From an uncultured bacterium (GTDB lineage Bacteria > Cyanobacteriota > Vampirovibrionia > Gastranaerophilales > Gastranaerophilaceae): 64,000 nt of DNA. Under the pieces are notes generated by a model. That model was not told the origin of the DNA and did no database searches. It was given only the letters and a program-made list of their open reading frames with translations. Each line of letters begins with the position of its first letter. Position 1 is the first letter of the stretch. Shown here one piece after another: positions 9,301-17,880 of the stretch. The translations under genes and the position numbers were made by a program. The stretch is from positions 124,001 to 188,000 of the forward strand of contig CASERN010000011.1 in assembly GCA_949290355.1 (NCBI GenBank), in the 5' to 3' direction.

Positions 9301-10557
9301 TCATGTTCTTATATCTTTATGTGAAAAATGTTTTGTTCCGTCAACGTAATCTTTTACGATATTTCCGTTGCCTATAAGTTTGTATTTATAAATTGTTAAA
9401 CCTTCTAATCCTACAGGGCCTCTTGCGTGGGTTTTGTTTGTTGAAATTCCGACTTCGGCACCGAATCCGTAGCGGAAGCCGTCTGCAAATCTTGTAGATG
9501 CATTAAAATATACTCCTGCAGAATCAACTTTGTTCATAAATTTTTCCGCATTTTCAATATTTTTTGTGATAATGCTGTCTGTATGGCCTGAACCGTATGT
9601 ATTAATATGTTCGATTGCTTCATCAACATTTTTTACTGTTTTGAACGATAAAATTTTATCACCGTATTCATGAGACCAGCTTTCAGGTTTGTCTATCAAT
9701 TGAATTTCTGATAATTGCAAAGCTGCAAGTAAATTATCAATTTTAGGAAATTTTTCATGAATTAGCAAAGTTTCAACTGAATTACAAGCACTTGGATATT
9801 GAGTTTTTGCATCTGTTACAACTTTTATTGCCATATCAATATCAGCTGTTTCATCTACAAATATGTGGCAAATTCCGTCAGCATGACCAAGTACAGGAAT
9901 TTTTGTGTTTTCTTTTATGAATTTAACAAGTTTATTTCCGCCTCTTGGAATTATCAAGTTAATATATTTGTCGCATTTTAGCATTTCAGCAACGTCATCG
10001 CGTGTGAATACTTGTTGGATAACATTTTTAGGGAATCCTTCTATTTTTTCAAGTGCAGAATTTATAATTGATAGGATTTTTTTATTTGTGTTTATTGATT
10101 CTTTTCCACCTTTTAAAATTACTGCATTGGCAGATTTTATTGCAAGTGATGAAATCTGTGCAATTACATCAGGTCTTGCTTCAAAGATTATCCCTAAAAC
10201 TCCTATAGGACAAGATACTTTGTATAAAGTTAAATCGCTGTCGAGTTCTCTGATTATAAGTTTTTTATTAATTGGATCTTCTAAATGGGCGATATCTCGA
10301 ATACCTTGAATCATATCGCGCATTTTGTTTTCATCAAGTTTTAGACGATTAAATGTTGATTTTGTAAGATCTCCAGATTCAACTAGAATTTTAGCAGCTT
10401 CTAAATCTTTTTGGTTAGCGTCAAAAATTTCATTTTTGTTCAATTCAATTTCATTCGCAATTTTCAGCAATGCAGTATTTTTAATTTCTGTTGATAAATC
10501 TGCAATTTTTAATGAAGCATCTTTTGCATCTTTTGCAATTTTTACAAAGTCAATCAT
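9301..10557 (-). CDS. proA: ProA, gamma-glutamyl phosphate reductase
   Basis: ProA reduces gamma-glutamyl phosphate to glutamate semialdehyde, the second step of proline synthesis. At 418 residues it is full length, with aldehyde-dehydrogenase-like motifs GVLGIIFEARPDV, the catalytic Cys in YPSACNSVETLL, and RGPVGLEGLT near the end. It lies 42 bases downstream of proB with an AAGGAGAG ribosome site, so the two form an operon. Confidence 0.96.
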   Translation of the reverse strand: MIDFVKIAKDAKDASLKIADLSTEIKNTALLKIANEIELNKNEIFDANQKDLEAAKILVESGDLTKSTFNRLKLDENKMRDMIQGIRDIAHLEDPINKKLIIRELDSDLTLYKVSCPIGVLGIIFEARPDVIAQISSLAIKSANAVILKGGKESINTNKKILSIINSALEKIEGFPKNVIQQVFTRDDVAEMLKCDKYINLIIPRGGNKLVKFIKENTKIPVLGHADGICHIFVDETADIDMAIKVVTDAKTQYPSACNSVETLLIHEKFPKIDNLLAALQLSEIQLIDKPESWSHEYGDKILSFKTVKNVDEAIEHINTYGSGHTDSIITKNIENAEKFMNKVDSAGVYFNASTRFADGFRYGFGAEVGISTNKTHARGPVGLEGLTIYKYKLIGNGNIVKDYVDGTKHFSHKDIRT

Positions 10558-10599
10558 TTTTTCTCTCCTTGTTTGGAAAAAATTTTTACATATGTGGAT

Positions 10600-11739
10600 T
10601 TATAAAAGAGTTATATTATCTCGAGTGATAATAGCATCATAATTTTTAAATCCAAGAATTTCCATAATGTTGTCAGAATGTCTACCGATTACTTTTCTGC
10701 AGGAATCTGAACTGTAATTTACGATACCTCTTGCGATTTCGACACCTTGTTCGTCAAGAATTGATACAACATCGCCTTTGTTAAATTCATGGATTACATC
10801 CAGCACTCCGATGGGTAATAGGCTTTTTTGTTCAAGAAGGGCTTTTTTAGCACCTTTATTAACAACAATTTGTCCAATAATATTTGTTGCATAGCCAATC
10901 CAACGTTTTTTATCAGACAGACCTTCCGTTTGAGGAAGAAACATTGTTCCTATTTCATCTCCGTTAAATATTTTTTGGATAACATAAGGAATTTTTCCGT
11001 TTGCAATAAGAACTTTTCCGCCAAATCTTGTTACCATTCTGGCAGCTTTTAATTTAGTCCTCATACCGCCTCTGCCGCCTTCTGAAGCATCAGTGCCTAG
11101 AGCTAGAATCTCATCAGTTACTTCTTCTACAGTGCGGATAATTTTTGCGTCAGGATTTGTTTTCGGATTTTTATCATACAAACCTTCTACATCAGATAAA
11201 ATCACAAGTAAATCAGCATCAAGTTCACTTGCTACAAGTGCTGACAGTTTGTCATTGTCTGAGAAACATACTTGCATATGTTCAAATTGAGGGTGAACTT
11301 CGACTGTTGATACTGTATCATTTTGGTTAATAATTGGAATAACTTTAAGCTCAAGTAATTTGTTTAAAGTTGTTCTAAGACTTAAATATCTTTGTCTTAA
11401 AGAGAAATCATCTTCTGTTAAAAGAATTTGAGATGCAATAAGACCGTATGTGTCAAATCCTGTTTCGTAAATCGACATTAGTTTCCCTTGACCTATTGCC
11501 GCACAGGCTTGTTTTAGAGCTACACCTTCAGTGCTTTCAATCCCTAGCCTTTTTTTGCCTAATCCTACTGCTCCTGATGTTATTACGATAACTTCTTTCC
11601 CTTGGCGTGCAAGGTGAGAAAGATCTTCTATAAAGGAGAAAACTCTTGGTAATGAAACATAACCGTCATCACCTCTTAAAATATTTGTTCCAAATTTAAA
11701 AACGATGCGTTTTGCATTAATAAATTCTTGTCTGTCCAT
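10600..11739 (-). CDS. proB: ProB, glutamate 5-kinase with PUA domain
   Basis: Phosphorylates glutamate, the first and feedback-regulated step of proline synthesis. 379 residues: an amino-acid kinase domain (1-260; VFKFGTNIL, VITSGAVGLG, NQNDTVST, SDVEGLYDKNP) and a C-terminal PUA domain (about 280-370). Operon with proA. There is no ribosome site; a -10 box sits six bases before the ATG. Confidence 0.96.
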   Translation of the reverse strand: MDRQEFINAKRIVFKFGTNILRGDDGYVSLPRVFSFIEDLSHLARQGKEVIVITSGAVGLGKKRLGIESTEGVALKQACAAIGQGKLMSIYETGFDTYGLIASQILLTEDDFSLRQRYLSLRTTLNKLLELKVIPIINQNDTVSTVEVHPQFEHMQVCFSDNDKLSALVASELDADLLVILSDVEGLYDKNPKTNPDAKIIRTVEEVTDEILALGTDASEGGRGGMRTKLKAARMVTRFGGKVLIANGKIPYVIQKIFNGDEIGTMFLPQTEGLSDKKRWIGYATNIIGQIVVNKGAKKALLEQKSLLPIGVLDVIHEFNKGDVVSILDEQGVEIARGIVNYSSDSCRKVIGRHSDNIMEILGFKNYDAIITRDNITLL

Positions 11740-11751
11740 AATTTTATTATA
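11740..11751 (-). promoter_or_regulatory. -10 promoter, leaderless proBA
   Basis: Minus-strand TATAAT (11751-11746) then six bases, then the proB ATG at 11739. No Shine-Dalgarno sequence and no TGn extension. Confidence 0.6.
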
Positions 11752-11763
11752 TTACAAATAAAT

Positions 11764-12075
11764 TTAATCAATTTCAACTTCTTGTTTTATTTCTATTTCA
11801 TTTTTTCTATCAGATGTCGGAGCTTTATTATCCTTATACAGCCAGTATAAGTACATATCAACCAGCAGGAAGAATGTATTTAATATGTACAACCAAAATA
11901 CCCAGTCCATATTATCCAATACTTTATGTGCTATTCCACATACATAGCCTAATAGAATTAGCATTGAAAAATGAATACTTTTACCATGTACGCATTTACA
12001 TTTATATGTTTTCAATGCTGCTACAGGCCAGCTAATTCCAAAACATACCATCATTCCAGCTTCAAATACGCTCAT
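11764..12075 (-). CDS. Small 3-TM protein, PQ-loop/SemiSWEET-like
   Basis: 103 residues with three membrane segments (about 5-22, 36-52, 57-80) and a charged tail rich in Glu/Lys. The segment GISWPVAALKTYKCKCVHGK followed by S-x-H-F resembles the first helix and loop of PQ-loop half-transporters, where the classic Pro-Gln is Pro-Val here. A sugar or other solute transporter dimer is a guess. Good ribosome site AAGGAG. It begins 16 bases after the next gene upstream ends, so it is probably in that operon. Confidence 0.6.
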   Translation of the reverse strand: MSVFEAGMMVCFGISWPVAALKTYKCKCVHGKSIHFSMLILLGYVCGIAHKVLDNMDWVFWLYILNTFFLLVDMYLYWLYKDNKAPTSDRKNEIEIKQEVEID

Positions 12076-12091
12076 ATTTCTCCTTTTTTAC

Positions 12092-12715
12092 TTATCCTTT
12101 TATATTAATTTTATTATTTTTTTTCTTTTCTTCAAATCCTAATACTTTCATTAAAGGATGTAGGATGTAGTTGCTCAATTCTGAAGCAATCCAAGCAAGG
12201 CCTATTACTGTTCCGACAAGATTACTTAATTCTATTGCTCCCTTAGCTGCGGGGAATTCCGGGGGCTTTTCATCTTTTAAAAGATGTTCTTTTAATGTTA
12301 ATTTGTCATTATCAGAAATTTTCAAAGTGTCAGAAATTTTTGTTAAAAGTTTATGGTTTTGCCTTTCTCCCTTATTCATTTTTGCTAATTTTGCATAGTT
12401 TAGATATTCTGTTGCATTTTTAAATGCCGGTAATGCAGAGTCCCCTTTGAGAATCTTTTGAGCAATCTTAAATCCGTATTTTTGGAATATAAAAGGAATC
12501 ATTGTCAGATATATCCCAAGACAAAGAGCTTGGTAAAGCCCTTCTTTTGTTGCAGCATATTTTCTTGTATCTTTGTCTACATTTTTATCCAACATTATGG
12601 CTGCAGGGCGTCCTGTTGCTTTAAATAATGATTCTGTTGAAACTGTATATTTTGTGTTGTTTGCAAAATTCACAAATTTTGGATTTAAAAGTATACCTGC
12701 AACTTTATCAAGCAT
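12092..12715 (-). CDS. Membrane protein, paralogue of the gene upstream
   Basis: 207 residues, not recognised. Residues about 37-62 (IMLDKNVDKDTRKYAATKEG) align with IMMDKKQEKNSRKYTAFREG-like residues of the gene just upstream, including the shared D-K, RKY and EG positions, so they are tandem paralogues. Hydrophobic segments lie near 65-85 and 165-190, flanking a Lys-rich middle. Its ATG overlaps the upstream stop (TAATG), with GGAGG just before it. Function unknown. Confidence 0.65.
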   Translation of the reverse strand: MLDKVAGILLNPKFVNFANNTKYTVSTESLFKATGRPAAIMLDKNVDKDTRKYAATKEGLYQALCLGIYLTMIPFIFQKYGFKIAQKILKGDSALPAFKNATEYLNYAKLAKMNKGERQNHKLLTKISDTLKISDNDKLTLKEHLLKDEKPPEFPAAKGAIELSNLVGTVIGLAWIASELSNYILHPLMKVLGFEEKKKNNKINIKG

Positions 12716-13251
12716 TACATACCTCCAATCTTCATTCCGGAGTTATAGAAATTCCTGAAATGATATGGTGTTGTATAACCTTGAAAGTTAAGTTGTTTAA
12801 GATTATGGGGTAAAGGTTTTTGGGGTGTCCTTTTTGTTTCTTTATTTTTATCAAGCATATTCATAAGAGGTTTTGTTGCAATATTACAAATAGTAGGTAT
12901 TACGAATAATGCTGTCAAACTTACGCTGATTAATGAAAGTGTAGATTGCATTTTAGGAAGCTCTTTCATGTGATTTGTTTTTTGTGCAATATGTTTTGCG
13001 ACTTTGCCCACTGCTGAATCTGTTATTAAATAAGTTATAAATGCAACTGCTCCTGTAAAACCTTCTCTAAAAGCTGTATATTTTCTTGAGTTCTTTTCTT
13101 GTTTTTTGTCCATCATTGTAAATGTCGGACGTAAAATCCCTTTTGATACAGCAATTGTTAAAGCTCCGTAAAGAGCTTTGTTTTTTTGTCCTAGATTAAT
13201 ACAAAAGTTTTTGAAATACTGTTTGAAAGGGGTATTCATATTTTTCTCCAT
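12715..13251 (-). CDS. Membrane protein, first of a paralogous pair
   Basis: 178 residues, not recognised. A basic N-terminus is followed by a DKKQEKNSRKYTAFREGFTG motif shared with the downstream gene, then hydrophobic segments at about 70-85 and 105-130. There is a Lys/Pro-rich tail with an LNFQGYTTPYHF segment. Ribosome site GGAG precedes the ATG. It is translationally coupled to its paralogue. Shared motif and tandem layout argue for a lineage-specific family that may hetero-oligomerise. Confidence 0.65.
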   Translation of the reverse strand: MEKNMNTPFKQYFKNFCINLGQKNKALYGALTIAVSKGILRPTFTMMDKKQEKNSRKYTAFREGFTGAVAFITYLITDSAVGKVAKHIAQKTNHMKELPKMQSTLSLISVSLTALFVIPTICNIATKPLMNMLDKNKETKRTPQKPLPHNLKQLNFQGYTTPYHFRNFYNSGMKIGGM

Positions 13252-13336
13252 TATTATTCTAAGACTTGAAAGTAGTGTGTAAAATACAAAAAATGTTATA
13301 ATAATTATAAGTTTTTCTTATAATTTATTAAATTTA

Positions 13337-13351
13337 TGATATAATTTAGTT
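13337..13351 (+). promoter_or_regulatory. Extended -10 promoter, leaderless lysR-type gene
   Basis: TG-A-TATAAT (hexamer 13340-13345), six bases, then ATG at 13352. No Shine-Dalgarno sequence. Confidence 0.65.
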
Positions 13352-14233
13352 ATGAACTTAAACCAATTAAAATATATTGTAGCAATTGCGGATGAATTGA
13401 ATATATCTAAAGCAGCTCAGAAACTTTATGTTTCGCAGCCATCATTGAGTCAATGTGTTCAAAATATTGAGCGAGAACTTGGTACAAAAATTTTTGATAG
13501 GAGTACGACTCCTTTAAAAATAACTTATGCAGGAGAAGTTTATATAAATTGGGCTAGAAAGATTTTAAATTCCACAGAAGAAATAAATAGACAAATTGCA
13601 GATATTTCAGGCCTTAAAAATATAAAATTAGTAATAGGGATTTCTCCTTATCGCAGTACTTGTATTTTACCGCCGGTAATAAAAGAATTTAAAAGATTAT
13701 ATCCTGAATGTCATCTTGTGATAGAAGAACACCCGACTACCGTTTTGCATTCAATGATGGATGATGGAAAAATTGATATTTTAATAGATACTCCTCATAT
13801 TAATACTATAGATTATACAAGCATTACGTTATTAAAAGAAAACATATTGATTGATGTGCCAATGAACTGGAATGTTAATGGTAATGAAGTGGAACTTTCT
13901 GAATTTGCAGATAAACCTTTTGTAATGTTATCAGATGAACAATTGTTAGGGAGAATCTCAAGAGATTTGTGTATGAAAAATGGTTTTGAACCTAAAATAT
14001 CATTGGAATGTCATACTGTAGAAACTGCTCATGCTTTTGTTGTACAAGGCTTAGGGGCAACTTTTGTTCCAGAACTTTTTGTAAAATATTCGGATAAGAA
14101 AAATTCGAATTATTATAAAATTAAAAATTGTCAACCTGTTCGTGAATTTTGTGTAGTCTATGACAATAGGAAATATTTGCCATTAGCTGCCAAGGATTTT
14201 ATAAAAGTTTTAGATGATTTCTTGCACAGTTGA
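13352..14233 (+). CDS. LysR-type transcriptional regulator
   Basis: 293 residues. An N-terminal winged helix-turn-helix (1-60; LNQLKYIVAIADELNISKAA then QPSLSQCVQNIERELG) is followed by a periplasmic-binding-protein-like effector domain (about 90-290). The family binds DNA as a tetramer and responds to a small molecule. Alanine racemase follows 26 bases later on the same strand; whether it is a target is unknown. Confidence 0.93.
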   Translation: MNLNQLKYIVAIADELNISKAAQKLYVSQPSLSQCVQNIERELGTKIFDRSTTPLKITYAGEVYINWARKILNSTEEINRQIADISGLKNIKLVIGISPYRSTCILPPVIKEFKRLYPECHLVIEEHPTTVLHSMMDDGKIDILIDTPHINTIDYTSITLLKENILIDVPMNWNVNGNEVELSEFADKPFVMLSDEQLLGRISRDLCMKNGFEPKISLECHTVETAHAFVVQGLGATFVPELFVKYSDKKNSNYYKIKNCQPVREFCVVYDNRKYLPLAAKDFIKVLDDFLHS

Positions 14234-14259
14234 TAATTTAGTAATATACTTGAAGCATT

Positions 14260-15387
14260 ATGAAAAATGTAAGACAAACAAATATAAATATACATAGAGA
14301 TAGCTGGGTTGAGATTAATTTAGAGAATATTGCATACAATATGCGTTCTATCAGAAAAAATACCCCTGAAGGAATTAAGCTTTTAGCAGTTGTTAAGGCT
14401 GATGCATACGGGCATGGCTCTGTTATGCTTGCTCCTACTCTTTTGGCATCAGGTGCTGATATGTTGGGTGTTGCATCAATTGACGAAGGTGTTGATTTAA
14501 GACAGGCAAAAATAAATTGTGAAATTTTAGTTTTAGGAGCTGTCCCTGTATGGGCTGTGGAAACAGCTGTAAAATCTGATTTAACTATTGCTATTTTTTC
14601 AAAAGAACATTTATCAGCTTGTCGTCAGGCTTATGAAAGAACCGGAATAAAACCGAAAGTTCATGTAAAACTCGATACAGGCATGAATAGAATTGGGGTG
14701 TCTGTTGATGATGCCGTTGAATTTATTAACGAAGTTAGAAATGCTGATTATTTAGATTTTGGCGGTGTGTTTACGCATCTTGCTAATGCTGAAATTAGAG
14801 AAAAGACTCAAATTCAAATAGATAGATGGAATAGTGTTATTTCAAAAATTGATACAAAAGGTCTGCTTCTACATATTTTAAATACAGCAGGTGCAATGTG
14901 TTATGATGTCCCAAATTCAAATATGAGACGTGCAGGAATTGCTTTATACGGTCTTTATCCTGATTTGCCAGAAGATGGTGATGTGAAAAAACCTGAATTG
15001 AAACCTGTAATGTCATTAAAAGCAAGAATTGTAAATATTCATGAAGCCAAAGATGGTGAAGGAATTAGTTATGGGCATACGTTTACAGCTCATGGTACAA
15101 GAAAAATCGCGACTGTTCCTTTAGGTTATGCAGATGGCGTTCCACGCGGACTTTCTAATAAGATTTCAGGTATATTAAACGGCAAAGAAGTCCCGCAAGT
15201 CGGGAACATTACAATGGATCAGATGATGTTTGATATCTCAGGAGTGGATGCAAACTTAGGTGATATCATAACATTATTAGATGAAAATCATACAATTGAT
15301 GAGTGGGCAAAAATATTAGGGACAATAAATTACGAATTGACTTGCCGCTTAAAGGTTAGATTGCCAAGAGTTTATACAAGGGAATAG
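14260..15387 (+). CDS. alr: Alr, alanine racemase
   Basis: PLP enzyme that makes D-alanine for peptidoglycan. 375 residues with the PLP lysine Lys46 in AVVKADAYGHG and the second catalytic base Tyr in GISYGHTF. VPLGYADG and NITMDQMMFD mark the C-terminal domain. No ribosome site is visible; a TATACT box (14245-14250) lies nine bases before the ATG, suggesting a very short leader. It lies four bases before lpdA. Confidence 0.95.
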   Translation: MKNVRQTNINIHRDSWVEINLENIAYNMRSIRKNTPEGIKLLAVVKADAYGHGSVMLAPTLLASGADMLGVASIDEGVDLRQAKINCEILVLGAVPVWAVETAVKSDLTIAIFSKEHLSACRQAYERTGIKPKVHVKLDTGMNRIGVSVDDAVEFINEVRNADYLDFGGVFTHLANAEIREKTQIQIDRWNSVISKIDTKGLLLHILNTAGAMCYDVPNSNMRRAGIALYGLYPDLPEDGDVKKPELKPVMSLKARIVNIHEAKDGEGISYGHTFTAHGTRKIATVPLGYADGVPRGLSNKISGILNGKEVPQVGNITMDQMMFDISGVDANLGDIITLLDENHTIDEWAKILGTINYELTCRLKVRLPRVYTRE

Positions 15388-15391
15388 TTTA

Positions 15392-16627
15392 ATGAGTGAA
15401 AATTGCAAATTTGATTTAGGTATAATTGGAGCAGGACCTGCTGGATATACTTCAGCTTTTCAGGCAAGAGCTAAGGGTTTGTCTGTTGTTTTGTTTGAAA
15501 AAGATAAAGTCGGCGGCGTATGTCTTAATAGAGGTTGTATTCCGACAAAATCAATTTTGCATTCGGCTGAAATTTATGAAGAGATGAAATCGGCTTCAGA
15601 ACTCGGTATAAATCTTGAAAACTTATCAGTGGATTACAAAAAAGTTGTTGAAAGAAAGGATAAAGTTGTAGAAAAAATTAGAAAATCTCTTGAACTTGCA
15701 TTGAAAAACAGCGGTGTGCAAATAGTTAATGCAGAGGCAAAAGTAATTTCTAGTAATCAAATTTCTACTGATGATAAAGTTTATGAATGTGCTAGTATAA
15801 TTACTGCAACAGGCTCTAAACCTAAAGATTTTCCAAATCTTCGATTTGATCATGAATTTGTATTGAGTTCTGATGATATCTTAAATTTAGATACTTTGCC
15901 TAAAAGTATTTTAATAATAGGCTCAGGAGCTATCGGGATTGAATGGGCAAGAATTTTTTCAGCATTTGATGTTGAAGTTTCTATTGTAGAACTATCAGAA
16001 CATTTGCTGCCTTTAGCTGATATTGAGGTTTCAAAAAGGGTTGAAAGAATTTTCAAAGCTAAAAAAATAAAGATGTTTTTAGCGAATTCTGTTGAAAAGA
16101 TTGAAGATAAAAAGGTTTATTTATCCTCTGGTGATATTTTAGAACCGGAACTTGTTCTTTTAGCAGTAGGTCGTAAGCCTGAAAATAATTTTGAAAATGT
16201 TACTTGTATCGGTGATGCTTGCGGAAAAATTCAACTAGCTCATTTTGCAATTAAACAAGCTGTTGCACAAGTTGCTGGGGTAGAATTTGATGAGAATTTG
16301 GTACCATCTGTAGTATATGGTTGTCCAGAAATTGCTTGGATTGGAAAGCGTGAACAGGATTTGGAAGAAGGAAGTTATAAAAAATCAAATTTATTAATTT
16401 CGGCTCTTGGAAAATCTCATTGTGATAATTGTACGGATGGATTTATTAAAATTCTTTCGCAAAATGGAAAAATTCTCGGTGCCCATATTGTTGCCAAAGA
16501 AGCTTCAGCATTAATTCAACAAATAACAATAGCTATGCAAAATAACATAGCCATTGATGATTTGAAAAAAGTATGTTTTGCCCATCCTACATATTCAGAA
16601 GGGATATTTGAGTGTTTGTTTAGATAG
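15392..16627 (+). CDS. lpdA: Dihydrolipoamide dehydrogenase, compact form
   Basis: E3 component that reoxidises dihydrolipoamide in 2-oxoacid dehydrogenase or glycine cleavage complexes. The 411-residue protein has the FAD motif GAGPAGYTSA, redox disulfide CLNRGC, NAD motif GSGAIGIEWARIF and the C-terminal catalytic HPTYSEG. It is about 50 residues shorter than typical E3. The stretch between AVGRKP and IGDA, normally about 35 residues ending in AIGD, is cut to a few residues (NNFENVTC). Ribosome site AGGGAA. It is convergent, with an 8-base overlap, with the next gene. Confidence 0.9.
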   Translation: MSENCKFDLGIIGAGPAGYTSAFQARAKGLSVVLFEKDKVGGVCLNRGCIPTKSILHSAEIYEEMKSASELGINLENLSVDYKKVVERKDKVVEKIRKSLELALKNSGVQIVNAEAKVISSNQISTDDKVYECASIITATGSKPKDFPNLRFDHEFVLSSDDILNLDTLPKSILIIGSGAIGIEWARIFSAFDVEVSIVELSEHLLPLADIEVSKRVERIFKAKKIKMFLANSVEKIEDKKVYLSSGDILEPELVLLAVGRKPENNFENVTCIGDACGKIQLAHFAIKQAVAQVAGVEFDENLVPSVVYGCPEIAWIGKREQDLEEGSYKKSNLLISALGKSHCDNCTDGFIKILSQNGKILGAHIVAKEASALIQQITIAMQNNIAIDDLKKVCFAHPTYSEGIFECLFR

Positions 16628-16862
16628 TGCCAGTCCAGAAAGGAACTTTCCCAAAATTCCAATATGTATTTGTTGGATTTTGGTCTCTGTGTCTGAAAAT
16701 TCTTTTCTTTTTAACTTTAGTATCACTAACTTGTTTAGTATTATCTTGTTCTACTTGAACTTCTTGTGTTGTTTCTACTCTTGAACCAGGAATTTCATAT
16801 ACTTCCGCATAAGCGCATCCTGCAAAGCATAACAAACAAAATAATGTTATAAATTTTTTCAT
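16620..16862 (-). CDS. Small secreted or lipoprotein-like protein
   Basis: 80 residues from the ATG at 16862, chosen because AGGAGT lies seven bases upstream. A longer frame to 16919 lacks a ribosome site. A signal peptide is followed by a possible lipobox (FAGC, imperfect at -3) or an AYA cleavage site. The mature part is polar and basic (KKKRIFRHRDQNP). No family recognised. It overlaps the end of lpdA by 8 bases on the opposite strand. Confidence 0.6.
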   Translation of the reverse strand: MKKFITLFCLLCFAGCAYAEVYEIPGSRVETTQEVQVEQDNTKQVSDTKVKKKRIFRHRDQNPTNTYWNFGKVPFWTGTI

Positions 16863-16930
16863 ACTTTTACTCCTGTTGTTCCTTACATATATTATAACGT
16901 TTAAAGTCATGAAAATCAATATTTTTGCTA

Positions 16931-16943
16931 TATAATTTTAAAT
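16931..16943 (+). promoter_or_regulatory. -10 promoter, leaderless or nearly leaderless lipA
   Basis: TATAAT at 16931-16936 followed by seven bases and the lipA ATG at 16944. No Shine-Dalgarno sequence. Confidence 0.55.
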
Positions 16944-17786
16944 ATGCAGAAAAGATTACCAGATTATTTAAAACGACCAATTATTGATACAGACAAAACT
17001 CGAACTGTACGCAGGATTTTAAAGACAAAATGCTTAAATACCGTATGTGAGAATGCTCGTTGCCCTAATAAGAATGAATGTTATACGAAAAATACCGCTA
17101 CATTCTTGATTATGGGAAATAACTGCACAAGAAATTGCAGATATTGTAATATTACGTGTTCTCGTCCTGAACCTTTGGATTTGAGTGAACCTTTGCATGT
17201 CGCAGAAGCAGTAAATGATCTAGGACTAAAATACGCTGTAATTACATCTGTTACAAGAGATGATTTGCCTGATGGCGGGGCAGAGCATTTTGCAAATTGT
17301 ATCTATGAAATCAGAAAAATATCCCCTGATGTTAAAATTGAAATTTTAACTCCGGATTTTAAAGGGGATAAAGATTCATTAAATACCATTATAAAAGCAC
17401 ATCCTGATGTATTTAATCATAATATTGAAACGGTAAGGAATGTTTTTAAAACAGCTCGTCCACAAGGTGATTATGATTGTTCTTTAGAGGTTTTGAAATA
17501 TATTAAAGATAATAGTAATATAATAACAAAGTCAGGATTAATGATAGGTTTGGGTGAAACCTTTGAGGACATCGAAGAAACTCTTATCGATTTAAAAAAT
17601 GTCGGTTGTGATATCTTAACAATAGGTCAATATATTCAACCATCTAAGTCTCATTTGAATGTTGCAAAATATTACGAGCCTGAAGAATATGAAAAATTAA
17701 AATACTTAGCTCAAAGAATCGGGATAAAGCATTACCAGATAGGGCCTTTAGTCAGAAGTTCTTATCGGGCATCTGAATTGGTGTAG
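16944..17786 (+). CDS. lipA: LipA, lipoyl synthase
   Basis: Radical SAM enzyme that inserts two sulfurs into protein-bound octanoate. 280 residues. Auxiliary cluster cysteines are Cys35, Cys40 and Cys46 (CENARCPNKNEC); radical SAM cysteines are Cys61, Cys65 and Cys68 (CTRNCRYC). The C-terminal RSSYRASE supplies the family's serine ligand. With lpdA just before it and a LipM-like transferase at 30.4 kb, it completes an endogenous lipoylation route. Confidence 0.97.
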   Translation: MQKRLPDYLKRPIIDTDKTRTVRRILKTKCLNTVCENARCPNKNECYTKNTATFLIMGNNCTRNCRYCNITCSRPEPLDLSEPLHVAEAVNDLGLKYAVITSVTRDDLPDGGAEHFANCIYEIRKISPDVKIEILTPDFKGDKDSLNTIIKAHPDVFNHNIETVRNVFKTARPQGDYDCSLEVLKYIKDNSNIITKSGLMIGLGETFEDIEETLIDLKNVGCDILTIGQYIQPSKSHLNVAKYYEPEEYEKLKYLAQRIGIKHYQIGPLVRSSYRASELV

Positions 17787-17880
17787 TTGTTTTTTGTAAA
17801 AATAAAATAAAAAAATATTTGCAAAAATTAAATTTCTTTTATTTAATAATGTTATAAAATTTTTTGTAAAGGAATAATTA

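Noticed and set aside
9905-10309. 134-codon plus-strand frame inside proA
   Set aside because: Shadow of proA in another frame, Ser/Phe-rich composition, no ribosome site.
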